This document shows positions 8,562 through 14,692 of a stretch of DNA of 18,154 nt, in pieces (positions within the stretch are counted from its first letter, which is position 1; each line of letters opens with the position of its first letter). The translations under genes were made by a program, and so were the position numbers. Under the pieces are notes generated by a model that saw only the letters and a list, made by a program, of their open reading frames with translations, did not search any database and was not told where the DNA came from. This stretch comes from an uncultured Slackia sp. GTDB lineage: Bacteria; Actinomycetota; Coriobacteriia; Coriobacteriales; Eggerthellaceae. The stretch covers positions 1-18,154 of the forward strand of contig CAKUEV010000015.1 in assembly GCA_934646845.1 (NCBI GenBank), given 5' to 3'.

Positions 8562-9237
8562 TTTCCGTTTGCGCGTGACCTACGCTGAAACCGGTCGTTT
8601 GGTCATGCTTTCGCATCTCGAGATTGCACGCGCCTTGGAACGTGCGGTGCGCCGCGCCGGGTTACCTTATGCCGTAAGCCAAGGTTTTTCACCGCATATG
8701 AAGCAGGCTTTCGGCTCTGCGCTGCCTGTGGGTGTGGGTGGTTTGGAAGAGATTTTCGACGTATCTCTCACCGACTACGTGCCACCCGAGGAGGCCTTGG
8801 CCCGTCTTCGGGCGTCGAGTGCGCCTGATCTTATGCCGCACGCGGCGCGTTACATCACCAAGGATGAGACGGCGGCATCAGCGGCATATCCGCGTTCGAC
8901 GTACGAGGCGCTCCTGGAGGCGTCGCGTTCGAGCGATTGCGAAATGAATGTGCTCGCGGTAGCGCACGAACTTTCGCTTCCTTCCGAGATTACGGTGGTT
9001 CGCAAGAAGAAGGAGCGTGTGCTTGTTCCTTCCGAGTTCGTCGTTGGCGAGCTTGAGGTTGAACCTGCGGAACCTGGAGAAGAAGGGCGGAGCCGTGCGC
9101 TTGTCCGCTTCACGCTTGAATCGAAGGCGTCGGGCAGCTTGCGCCCCGATGTGTTGCTCGAGCATATGCTCGTCGATTCGGGTCTTCGCGCTGCGTCGAT
9201 TCTGCGCACGAAGCAAAGCGAAATTCCAAAGGAATAG
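8554..9237 (+). CDS. TIGR03936/DUF2344 radical-SAM-associated protein
   Basis: Seen: 227 residues from the ATG at 8554, with AGGAGG at 8542-8547, inside the end of the preceding gene. The first part (FRLRVTYAETGRLVMLSHLE, then RALERAVRRAGLPYAVSQGF) is the conserved opening of the family. Known: DUF2344/TIGR03936 proteins are found almost only beside or fused to TIGR03960 radical SAM proteins; their biochemical role is unknown and an RNA-related role has been suggested from context. The 8-base overlap indicates coupled translation. In relatives a ribonuclease E/G gene and the rplU-rpmA ribosomal genes often come next; here they do not. Confidence 0.9.
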   Translation: MADFRLRVTYAETGRLVMLSHLEIARALERAVRRAGLPYAVSQGFSPHMKQAFGSALPVGVGGLEEIFDVSLTDYVPPEEALARLRASSAPDLMPHAARYITKDETAASAAYPRSTYEALLEASRSSDCEMNVLAVAHELSLPSEITVVRKKKERVLVPSEFVVGELEVEPAEPGEEGRSRALVRFTLESKASGSLRPDVLLEHMLVDSGLRAASILRTKQSEIPKE

Positions 9238-9240
9238 ATG

Positions 9241-9274
9241 AAGCGGGGTGGAGGTTCGTGCTTCCGCCCCACTT
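9241..9274 (+). other. Hairpin between the DUF2344 gene and the small downstream gene
   Basis: Arms 9241-9254 and 9261-9274 pair over 14 positions, with one C-A mismatch and two G.U pairs around a six-base loop (TTCGTG). It begins 3 bases after the stop codon and ends 6 bases before the GGGAGAG ribosome binding site of the next gene. Only TTT follows, so it is either a weak terminator or a stability element. Confidence 0.5.
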
Positions 9275-9292
9275 TGATGATGGGAGAGTTCG

Positions 9293-9499
9293 ATGTATAA
9301 GGTTCGCTATATCACCACGTCGGAAGTCACGGCGGTTCGATATGTGTTTGAGGAAAAGGAAATTGAGGCCGCCGACGATACGGATGCGATTGCGAAGTTT
9401 GATGCCGAATGCACAACGCCGCTCGATTCTTCGATTGCCATGGATATCGTGTCGGGCGAAGGTTATGATTGGGCGATTTTGAAGTCAGTGGACTTGTAG
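9293..9499 (+). CDS. Small hypothetical protein (68 aa)
   Basis: I do not recognise this protein. It is 68 residues, acidic, with no signal peptide or membrane segment, and reads like a small beta-alpha fold (MYKVRYITTSEVTAVRYVFE, then an acidic helix, then DWAILKSVDL). The start is supported by GGGAGAG at 9282-9288, about 4 bases before the ATG. It follows the radical-SAM pair by 55 bases, with a hairpin in between, so it may be co-transcribed at a reduced level. The codon use matches its neighbours and no other frame is better, so I judge it real. Confidence 0.65.
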   Translation: MYKVRYITTSEVTAVRYVFEEKEIEAADDTDAIAKFDAECTTPLDSSIAMDIVSGEGYDWAILKSVDL

Positions 9500-9525
9500 A
9501 ATCGTTTATCTTGCGCGTACGGGCG

Positions 9526-9678
9526 GCGCAGAGGCGGTTCCGGTGCTTCACCTACGACCACGGCTCGATACTGCTCACTTCATTCGCTATGCGCTCGCCT
9601 GGCGGCGTCTCATTTTTAATTGAAGTTCGTTAATTGAACGCCGACGGTCGAGGACGAAGCGCCGGAACCGCCCTGCGC
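9526..9678. repeat. Long inverted repeat in the convergent intergenic region
   Basis: Arms 9526-9549 and 9656-9678 are complementary over about 23 positions, with one extra base and one C/T difference. The shared core is GGCGGTTCCGG and its complement. The enclosed 106 bases contain further fold-back pieces and a duplicated TTAATTGAA (9617-9625 and 9631-9639). It overlaps the first of three degenerate repeats and could fold in transcripts from either side. Confidence 0.65.
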
Positions 9679-9895
9679 TTCGCTCCTTGGGCTACGCTAT
9701 GCGCTCAGCTGGCTTCGCTTAGCTTTTGAATGAAGAGCTAGCATGGGCTCAGACGTCCTTTGCGAAGCCGTGGCACGATTGTATGGGCTTCGTTCGCTCT
9801 TCGATCGCTTGGCGGCGCTTCGTTTGAAATGAAGCGCGCGAATTGAACGTCGACGGCTTAGGGCGAAGCGCCGGTGTCGCATCGACGCTTCGCCT
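9583..9895. repeat. Three degenerate tandem repeats of about 100-110 bp
   Basis: Units begin at 9583, 9693 and 9793. Each opens with a related 42-43 base segment (9583-9625, 9693-9735, 9793-9834) of the form TTCGCTATGCGCTCGCYTGG followed by GCGGCG and TTTKAAATGAAG. Units 1 and 3 also share AATTGAACGYCGACGG and CGAAGCGCCGG further on; unit 2 is more eroded there. The array fills the gap between two convergent genes. There is no ORF of protein character in it. Confidence 0.65.
9862..9894 (-). terminator. Hairpin downstream of the aminotransferase gene, possible terminator
   Basis: A perfect 9-pair stem, GGCGAAGCG (9862-9870) and CGCTTCGCC (9886-9894), has a 15-base loop and begins 12 bases after the minus-strand stop codon. 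There is no U run, so Rho-independent termination would be weak. It is also part of the third tandem repeat unit. Confidence 0.45.
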
Positions 9896-9906
9896 TTCGG
9901 GTCGTG

Positions 9907-11496
9907 TTACTGCCTATACGTCGACAGGAATTCTTCCAGGTCGCGCATAGCTTCGCTCAGCACTTCGATGCGCGGCAGGTATACGATGCGGAAGTGGTCG
10001 GGCTCGCCCCAATTGAAGCCACCGCCGCGTGTGATGAGAATCTTCTTTTGATGCAGCAGATCGAGAGCGAACTGCTCGTCGTTGGTGATGTTGAACTTCT
10101 TCACGTCAATCTTCGGGAAGATATAGAATGCGGCCTTCGGCTTCACTGCGGTAATACCGTCGATGCTGTTCAGCGCGTTGTAGATGTATTCGCGTTGTTC
10201 GTAAATTCGCCCGCCGGGGACGATGTAATTATTCACGCTCTGGTGTCCGCCGAGCGCCGTTTGCACGATGGACTGTGCGGGAACGTTCGAGCACAAACGC
10301 ATGTTTGAGAGCATATTAATGCCAAGCAGGAAGTCTTTCGCGCAAGACATGTTGCCCGAGAAAATCATCCAGCCAATGCGATATCCTGCGATCATGTGCG
10401 ATTTCGAGAGGCCCGAGAATGTTACGCAGGGCAGGTCGGGCGCGAGCGATGCGATGGAAATATGCTCAAGCCCATCCATGACGAGGCGATCGTAGATTTC
10501 GTCGCTGAAGATCATTAAGTCGTGACGACGGGCCAATTCGACGATTTGTTCGAGCACCTCACGCGGATACAGCGCGCCCGTGGGGTTGTTCGGGTTGATA
10601 ATGACGAGCGCCTTGGTTCGTGGCGTGATTTTCGACTCCATGTCGGCAAGGTCAGGGAACCAGTCAGACTGCTCATCGCAAATATAATGCACCGGCGTGC
10701 CGCCTGCGAGCGTGGCACATGCGGTCCACAGCGGGTAATCGGGCGCTGGAATAAGAATCTCGTCGTCGTTGTCGAGGAGCGCCTGCATGCAGAGTTGGAT
10801 GAGCTCGCTCACGCCGTTGCCGGTGTAAATACCGTCCATGTCGACGTTGGGAATGTGCTTGAGCTGGGCATACTGCATGATTGCCTTGCGTGCCGAAAAT
10901 AGGCCGCGAGAATCGGAATAGCCTTCGCATTCAGGCAGCTGGTGGCGCATGTCTTGAATAACCTCATCTGGGGTGCGGAAACCGAACGGAGCCGGATTTC
11001 CGATGTTGAGCTTTAAAATTCGCTGGCCTTCTTTTTCCAATCGAGCAGCTTCATCGACGACGGGGCCTCGTACGTCGTAGAGCACGTTGTCGAGCTTGGA
11101 TGATTTCTTGAATTCGCGCATGGTGGCACTCCTTGGTGTTTGTTCGGGCGCTGGCGTTTCGCAGACTGGTGTCTGGCCCGTGGTTGTTGAATTGTTTTGG
11201 TTCAATTTCGTAGAAGATGCGGTCTCAAGCCGCTCGGGAGCTCGCGTAGAGGAGTGCGTCTGCGCTGACCGAGTTTGGGTATTTCCGGAAAGCCAAGCGG
11301 CATCTACGTCTAGAATGCGCGCGAGTAGTTCCATGACATCGCGGCGTGGCGTAGTTTTCCCGCTGACATACTGGCTTACCTGGCTTTTCCCAAGCTTTTT
11401 GTCGTGCTGGGCCGCCGAGTGTATCACATCGGCCTGGTTCATTCCGGCTTCTGACATGGCCTGTTTGAGCCGTGTCGAGAACTCATTCGAAGGCAT
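9907..11496 (-). CDS. alaA: XRE-type helix-turn-helix fused to AlaA-like alanine aminotransferase
   Basis: Seen: 529 residues from the ATG at 11496 (AAGGAG 5 bases upstream; the upstream in-frame ATG at 11553 lies across operator sites). Residues about 5-70 are an XRE-like DNA-binding domain (GMNQADVIHSAA, KSQVSQYVSGKTTPRRDV). Residues about 72-125 are a Ser/Thr/Gln/Asn-rich linker. Residues 127-529 closely follow E. coli AlaA/YfbQ as I remember it: SSKLDNVLYDVRGPV, KLNIGNPAPFGF, PDYPLWTA, NPNNPTGA, and the PLP lysine K365 in SGLSKSHMIAGYRIGW. Known: AlaA makes alanine from pyruvate and glutamate. Inferred: the DNA-binding part probably regulates its own gene through repeated GTTCAATTTC sites upstream. 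An internal ATG (11121) with a perfect ribosome binding site would also give a free 404-residue aminotransferase. Confidence 0.92.
   Translation of the reverse strand: MPSNEFSTRLKQAMSEAGMNQADVIHSAAQHDKKLGKSQVSQYVSGKTTPRRDVMELLARILDVDAAWLSGNTQTRSAQTHSSTRAPERLETASSTKLNQNNSTTTGQTPVCETPAPEQTPRSATMREFKKSSKLDNVLYDVRGPVVDEAARLEKEGQRILKLNIGNPAPFGFRTPDEVIQDMRHQLPECEGYSDSRGLFSARKAIMQYAQLKHIPNVDMDGIYTGNGVSELIQLCMQALLDNDDEILIPAPDYPLWTACATLAGGTPVHYICDEQSDWFPDLADMESKITPRTKALVIINPNNPTGALYPREVLEQIVELARRHDLMIFSDEIYDRLVMDGLEHISIASLAPDLPCVTFSGLSKSHMIAGYRIGWMIFSGNMSCAKDFLLGINMLSNMRLCSNVPAQSIVQTALGGHQSVNNYIVPGGRIYEQREYIYNALNSIDGITAVKPKAAFYIFPKIDVKKFNITNDEQFALDLLHQKKILITRGGGFNWGEPDHFRIVYLPRIEVLSEAMRDLEEFLSTYRQ
11119..11134 (-). 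promoter_or_regulatory. Internal ribosome binding site and ATG at the aminotransferase domain boundary
   Basis: On the minus strand AAGGAG (11134-11129) is followed by 7 bases and an ATG (11121-11119) in frame with the fusion (residue M126). Translation from here gives 404 residues beginning MREFKKSSKLDNV, almost exactly the length and start of E. coli AlaA (405). Confidence 0.65.
11200..11209. promoter_or_regulatory. Intragenic copy of the GTTCAATTTC operator motif
   Basis: The exact 10-mer found three times upstream of the gene recurs inside the linker-coding segment, about 80 bases before the internal ATG. It encodes ordinary linker residues (KLN), so protein constraint does not obviously explain it. 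Confidence 0.45.
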
Positions 11497-11511
11497 CGCA
11501 TCTCCTTGACA

Positions 11512-11628
11512 TTCGAAATTGAACTCAATGCGTCCAAAAAAGAAGAAGTTCAATTTCGAACACTATATCATGGCTCGAAATTGAACTTCCGAAGAATTAT
11601 GCGATTCACTTATGCGACAAAATTGAAC
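11512..11628 (-). promoter_or_regulatory. Promoter/operator region of the HTH-aminotransferase gene
   Basis: Four copies of one motif are present: GAAATTGAAC at 11515-11524 and 11577-11586, its complement GTTCAATTTC at 11548-11557, and AAAATTGAAC at 11619-11628. The two middle sites are extended, perfect 12-base inverted copies 15 bases apart, and between them on the minus strand lies TATAGT (11567-11562), a likely -10 box. Another possible -10 is CATAAT (11601-11596). The -35 matches are poor. The layout fits autoregulation by the encoded XRE domain, which is an inference. Confidence 0.6.
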
Positions 11629-11655
11629 CTGCAGACGACGCATGGTAAACGCCGC

Positions 11656-11688
11656 CACCTGTTAAACGCTACGAGCATTTAACAGGTG
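11656..11688. repeat. Perfect 11-bp inverted repeat upstream of the aminotransferase operators
   Basis: CACCTGTTAAA (11656-11666) and TTTAACAGGTG (11678-11688) are perfectly complementary. The 11-base spacer itself has GCT/AGC pairing. Related CAGGTG pieces recur at 11713-11718 (within ATTTGCCAGGTG) and 11737-11742. It could be a factor-independent hairpin after the NifX-type gene or a binding site; there is no U run on either strand. Confidence 0.6.
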
Positions 11689-11726
11689 CATCCAACTGGT
11701 TGAGGCATTTGCCAGGTGGGTTCGCG

Positions 11727-12110
11727 TTATTGATGACAGGTGCCGCCGTGGTTGGCGCAGCTATGCGAATGGGAGTGATCGCTGTGGCAGGTTGCTTCGC
11801 CGACCTTGGGAAGAGCTCCTGCAAGCAGGGCCTCAACCGCAGCGTCGGGAGAGCCTGCGGCGCCTGCATACACCTTGATGCCTGCTTGGCCGAGCGCGTT
11901 GATTGCGCCCCCGCCGATGCCGCCGCAAATGAGCACATCGATGCCGCCTTGAGAAAGCAGTCCGGCAAGTGCGCCATGGCCGGCGCCGTTGCTGTCGATG
12001 ATTTTCGATGCGACGATTTTTCCGTCTTCGACTTCGTAGACTTTGAATTGTTGCGTGTGGCCGAAGTGCTGGAAGATTTCTCCGTTGGCGTAGGTGGCCG
12101 CGATTTTCAT
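11727..12110 (-). CDS. NifX/NifB-family (dinitrogenase iron-molybdenum cofactor-type) small protein with His/Cys tail
   Basis: Seen: 127 residues from the ATG at 12110, with AAGGAG 6 bases upstream (the in-frame start at 12149 lacks one). The opening MKIAATYANGEIFQHFGHTQ and the segment LICGGIGGGAINALGQAGI are typical of the Nitro_FeMo-Co (NifX/NifB C-terminal/NafY) fold. The last ~20 residues are an unusual tail rich in His and Cys (CHSDHSHSHSCANHGGTCHQ). Known: proteins of this fold bind iron-sulfur or iron-molybdenum clusters; stand-alone versions in non-diazotrophs have poorly defined roles. Inferred: a metal or cluster carrier, possibly linked to the many Fe-S and molybdenum enzymes of such anaerobes. 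There is no nitrogenase here. It is divergent from the yddG-like gene and lies upstream of, on the same strand as, the aminotransferase. Confidence 0.85.
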   Translation of the reverse strand: MKIAATYANGEIFQHFGHTQQFKVYEVEDGKIVASKIIDSNGAGHGALAGLLSQGGIDVLICGGIGGGAINALGQAGIKVYAGAAGSPDAAVEALLAGALPKVGEATCHSDHSHSHSCANHGGTCHQ

Positions 12111-12229
12111 GGTGCGCTCCTTGTCTGTTTTGTGGTTGAAATGGGGCACGTGGAGCGTTCTTTTCGCAAGGGCGCAGCATATGTCTTTGATTCATTTCAA
12201 CCCTTATTTCCTTATGGTTATAGGGTATA

Positions 12230-12248
12230 TGCTATTGCGCGAATAGCA
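12230..12248. repeat. Short inverted repeat in the divergent promoter region
   Basis: TGCTATT (12230-12236) and AATAGCA (12242-12248) flank GCGCG. It lies in the 291 bases between the divergent NifX-type and yddG-like genes, where promoters for both must be. It may be an operator; nothing else in this gap is clear. Confidence 0.35.
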
Positions 12249-12340
12249 ATACTTGTTTTCTCGCGAACGGTCGTTTCGTTGCGACCGGTGCTGTTTGCTC
12301 ATGCTTTGTATTAGGAACTTGTTATTGCATGGAGGCATGC

Positions 12341-12370
12341 TTGTGCGAAAATTTCCGACAGCGGAATAAT
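12341..12370 (+). promoter_or_regulatory. Possible promoter of the yddG-like gene
   Basis: TTGTGC (12341-12346) and AATAAT (12365-12370) are separated by 18 bases. The expected start of transcription is about 25 bases before the GTG start at 12402. The matches are moderate. Confidence 0.3.
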
Positions 12371-12401
12371 CGCTATTTTGGCGCTGCATGAAAGGAAGAC
12401 G

Positions 12402-13292
12402 GTGGGCGATTCAACGAAGAAGGCGACGGCGATTGGCTTGTGTGCTGTTGTGCTGTGGTCGATGATGTTCGGCTTCGTCCGCTTGACTACGCAATCTTTT
12501 GGTCCTGCTTTGGGTTCGGCGCTCATTTATTCATGCGCTGCCGTGTTTACGTATATTGGGTATCGCCCTACGCCATTGCGCCGTCTGCCCTTGAAATACG
12601 TTTTGTTTTCGGGTGGGTTGTTCGTGTTCTACGAAACGGCGATCACTGTCTCGATTGGTTTGGCAGCGAGTTCTGAGCAAACGCTCGAATTGAGCCTCGT
12701 GAATTACCTTTGGCCGACGATGCTCGTTCTGCTTTCTGCCTTCGACTCGGGCTCGCGTGCCTCCCTCGTTCGCGCTTTGCCCGGCGCCGTTGTTGCGACT
12801 GCGGGCGTTGTGCTTGCGGTTGGCGGCAACAATAATCTTGATTGGGGCGCGGTTGTTGCCGACGTTTCGTCTAACCCGCTTCCTTTTGCGCTTACCTTTG
12901 CCGCCGCAGCTGCTTGGGCGGTGTATTCGGTGTATTCAAGCAGGTTTTCGCAAGGCTGCGATGCGACCGCCTTTTTCATGGTGGGTGTTGCTGCGGTCTT
13001 GTGGACAATCTTCCTCTTCGAGGGCGCGCCCGCTCCTGCGGTGGCGCCAGGCTCGCAAGCGTTTTTCGCCCTTGCGGGCGCTGCCGGCTGCATTGCTTCG
13101 GGCTATGCTTGCTGGGGGCATGGCATGCTCAAGGGCGACATGGCGAAAATGGGCATTGGGTCCTATGCCGCTCCTTTGCTTTCGGTTGTGGCGAGCACCA
13201 TCATTCTCGGCGTAAGCCTCACGCCGCTGTTCTGGTGTGGAACTTTCGCCGTAGTGGTCGGCTCCCTCATTAATTGGCGCATGCGACGTTAG
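12402..13292 (+). CDS. yddG: YddG-like aromatic amino acid exporter (DMT/EamA superfamily)
   Basis: Seen: 296 residues from a GTG at 12402 with AAAGGA 5 bases upstream. An in-frame TTG at 12378 is possible but less well placed. About ten hydrophobic helices in two EamA-like halves are visible. Several segments match E. coli YddG as I recall it: ATAIGLCAVVLWSMMFGFVR, SLVNYLWPTMLVL, GIGSYAAPLLSVV, and the length is nearly the same (YddG 293). Known: YddG exports aromatic amino acids and some other small molecules across the inner membrane. Next to an amino-acid aminotransferase it suggests a local theme of amino acid handling, but it is on the opposite strand and there is no proof of co-regulation. 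Confidence 0.85.
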   Translation: MGDSTKKATAIGLCAVVLWSMMFGFVRLTTQSFGPALGSALIYSCAAVFTYIGYRPTPLRRLPLKYVLFSGGLFVFYETAITVSIGLAASSEQTLELSLVNYLWPTMLVLLSAFDSGSRASLVRALPGAVVATAGVVLAVGGNNNLDWGAVVADVSSNPLPFALTFAAAAAWAVYSVYSSRFSQGCDATAFFMVGVAAVLWTIFLFEGAPAPAVAPGSQAFFALAGAAGCIASGYACWGHGMLKGDMAKMGIGSYAAPLLSVVASTIILGVSLTPLFWCGTFAVVVGSLINWRMRR

Positions 13293-13398
13293 GGCGAACT
13301 GACTGGCGTATACGATAGCTAGGTGAGCCGGATGACGCATGCCATGGCTGGGCGGGCTAGCCGATGCATATTGCGGCAAGGAGAACCTGGACGGTTTT
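13293..13398. other. Intergenic region after yddG-like gene, nothing recognised
   Basis: No ORF of protein character and no convincing terminator is seen. Short palindromic pieces such as GGCTAGCC occur, but without a U run. The region leads into the inverted-repeat element at 13399. Confidence 0.4.
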
Positions 13399-13559
13399 GT
13401 TCAGAATGGGTCTCGAATGTGGTGTTTGACGAGCGAGTAACTATTCCTTATATTTCTGAGGGCGTTATGACCTGGTGTTTCTGGTGAGGGCTTTTCGCTG
13501 CGGATGCTTCTTTCGGCTGAGGTGCCTTGGAATTACCACATTCGACACCTTTTTTGAGC
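13399..13559. repeat. Inverted-repeat element 1 (161 bp), related to the one at 15303-15473
   Basis: The terminal arms are 13399-13423 and 13535-13559. They share an 11-base perfect core (TCGAATGTGGT and its complement) and weaker outer matches. Arm 2, read inward as its complement, has TCAAAAA-N5-TCGAATGTGG, the same pattern as both arms of the element at 15303-15473. The interior has an ACCTGG block and a GGCTGA block in the same order as the other element. No ORF is present. It lies 119 bases beyond the stop of the DUF559-type gene. Confidence 0.6.
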
Positions 13560-13624
13560 AAACGAACGCATGCGTGGTGGGCGGTTTCGCGTTCGCGTTG
13601 GTGCTTCATCCAACTCCTTTTTTT

Positions 13625-13662
13625 GTGCAACGCAGAACTGCTGTCTTTTCTGCGATTTGCAC
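13625..13662 (-). terminator. Strong hairpin just after the DUF559-type gene
   Basis: Stem parts GTGCAA/TTGCAC (13625-13630 and 13657-13662) and CGCAGAA/TTCTGCG (13631-13637 and 13648-13654) make 13 pairs with a two-base bulge and a 10-base loop. It begins 15 bases after the minus-strand stop codon. In the minus-strand transcript an A run, not a U run, follows, so it may protect the 3' end rather than terminate. Confidence 0.5.
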
Positions 13663-13677
13663 GACCTTGCTTTTCGG

Positions 13678-14685
13678 CTAGCCGGTCGTACTATGTCGAA
13701 TATCCTTTTCGCTCGGTTTTGTTTCGTTTTTCAATAGGACGTAACGAAGCATCTGGTTTTGGCTGATCCAGCGTTGGCTTGTTTTCGGCAATCTTACCCC
13801 GATTGATGTTGCGATGATCCTTGCTGTGCGGTCGAAAGAAGCCGCATTGTAGAGTTGCCCTCGCGTTACCGTTATTACTGTTACGCCCATGAGTTGTAGG
13901 GCGTTCCTACGCTGTGCGTCCGAGGCGATTCCTTCGGAAGAGGCGTGGTAGCTGTCGCTGTCGTATTCGACATCGATTTTGCGTTTTGGCCAGTAAAGGT
14001 CGAGGACGTAGCGTTGTTTGTGGGCCGCCTTCCGCGCGGCAGAGGTGGGCTCGATAGGAAAATTGAGTTTAGGAAACGGTAGACCGTAGCCGCCCATTGT
14101 TCTTTTAAGGCAAAGGAACATGGTGAGTTTGGTTTCCATGGGGGATGCGGAATTGTCCGCAACGAATTGCAAGGCTCTTGTTGCGATTTCTCGTCCTCGC
14201 ATTCCTCGCAAAGCCCTGATTTCTTTCGCAAGATGGTTGTGGTTGGTGGCTGGCTCGCATTGAACAAATGTACTCTCATCTGGCAGGATGGTGTAGCTGC
14301 CGCATAATTCATACCCAATTTCGATGAGCGTGAAGAAAGGAGCGCATTGAGCAAGCTGAACGAAAAGGAATCCTAGATTTGGTATAAAGATGCCACGAGG
14401 TTTCGCGAGGGCAATTGCTGCGACTGCGCTATTCGCGCATACATGCGTAATCGTTTTCGTTGATTTGCTTCGGCTCGATTGTGATGAAACCAGTATGGAT
14501 ACCTTTTCTTCTGGCGGCAGGGGTCGAAGGAAACCCGCCTTGGCTACGAGCGCCTCGGCTTCTCGTATTGATGTTGACTTGGGGATGCGCTTTCCAGCTT
14601 CCTTGGGGCGACAACCCTTCGACCTTGCTTCGCGAAGGGCTTGTAAAGCAGAAATATGTGAGAGACATATGGTCATAAGTGGCAT
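13678..14685 (-). CDS. DUF559/AbiEi-like protein with PD-(D/E)XK-type C-terminal domain
   Basis: Seen: 335 residues. The N-terminal ~170 residues look like the AbiEi-like region found in many Coriobacteriia proteins (ICLSHISALQALREAR, GYELCGSYTILPD). From residue 181, SPMETKLTMFLCL, GGYGLPFP and then YVLDLYWPKRKIDVEYDSDS with YH give candidate catalytic residues E184, D229 and E240, followed by RRNALQLMGVTVITVTRGQ. Known: DUF559 domains belong to the restriction-endonuclease-like superfamily; relatives of this architecture are annotated hypothetical or AbiEi-like, with unproven roles. The start (14685, or Met4 at 14676) has no good ribosome binding site. Upstream it abuts the 11-bp-periodic array, and both sides carry related inverted-repeat elements, so it sits in an accessory block. 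A defence or mobile-DNA role is inference. Confidence 0.75.
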   Translation of the reverse strand: MPLMTICLSHISALQALREARSKGCRPKEAGKRIPKSTSIREAEALVAKAGFLRPLPPEEKVSILVSSQSSRSKSTKTITHVCANSAVAAIALAKPRGIFIPNLGFLFVQLAQCAPFFTLIEIGYELCGSYTILPDESTFVQCEPATNHNHLAKEIRALRGMRGREIATRALQFVADNSASPMETKLTMFLCLKRTMGGYGLPFPKLNFPIEPTSAARKAAHKQRYVLDLYWPKRKIDVEYDSDSYHASSEGIASDAQRRNALQLMGVTVITVTRGQLYNAASFDRTARIIATSIGVRLPKTSQRWISQNQMLRYVLLKNETKPSEKDIRHSTTG

Positions 14686-14692
14686 TTTACGG

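Noticed and set aside
12111..12401. Riboswitch in the divergent gap or before the amino acid exporter
   Set aside because: I could find only a small 7-pair hairpin and no conserved riboswitch or T-box core.
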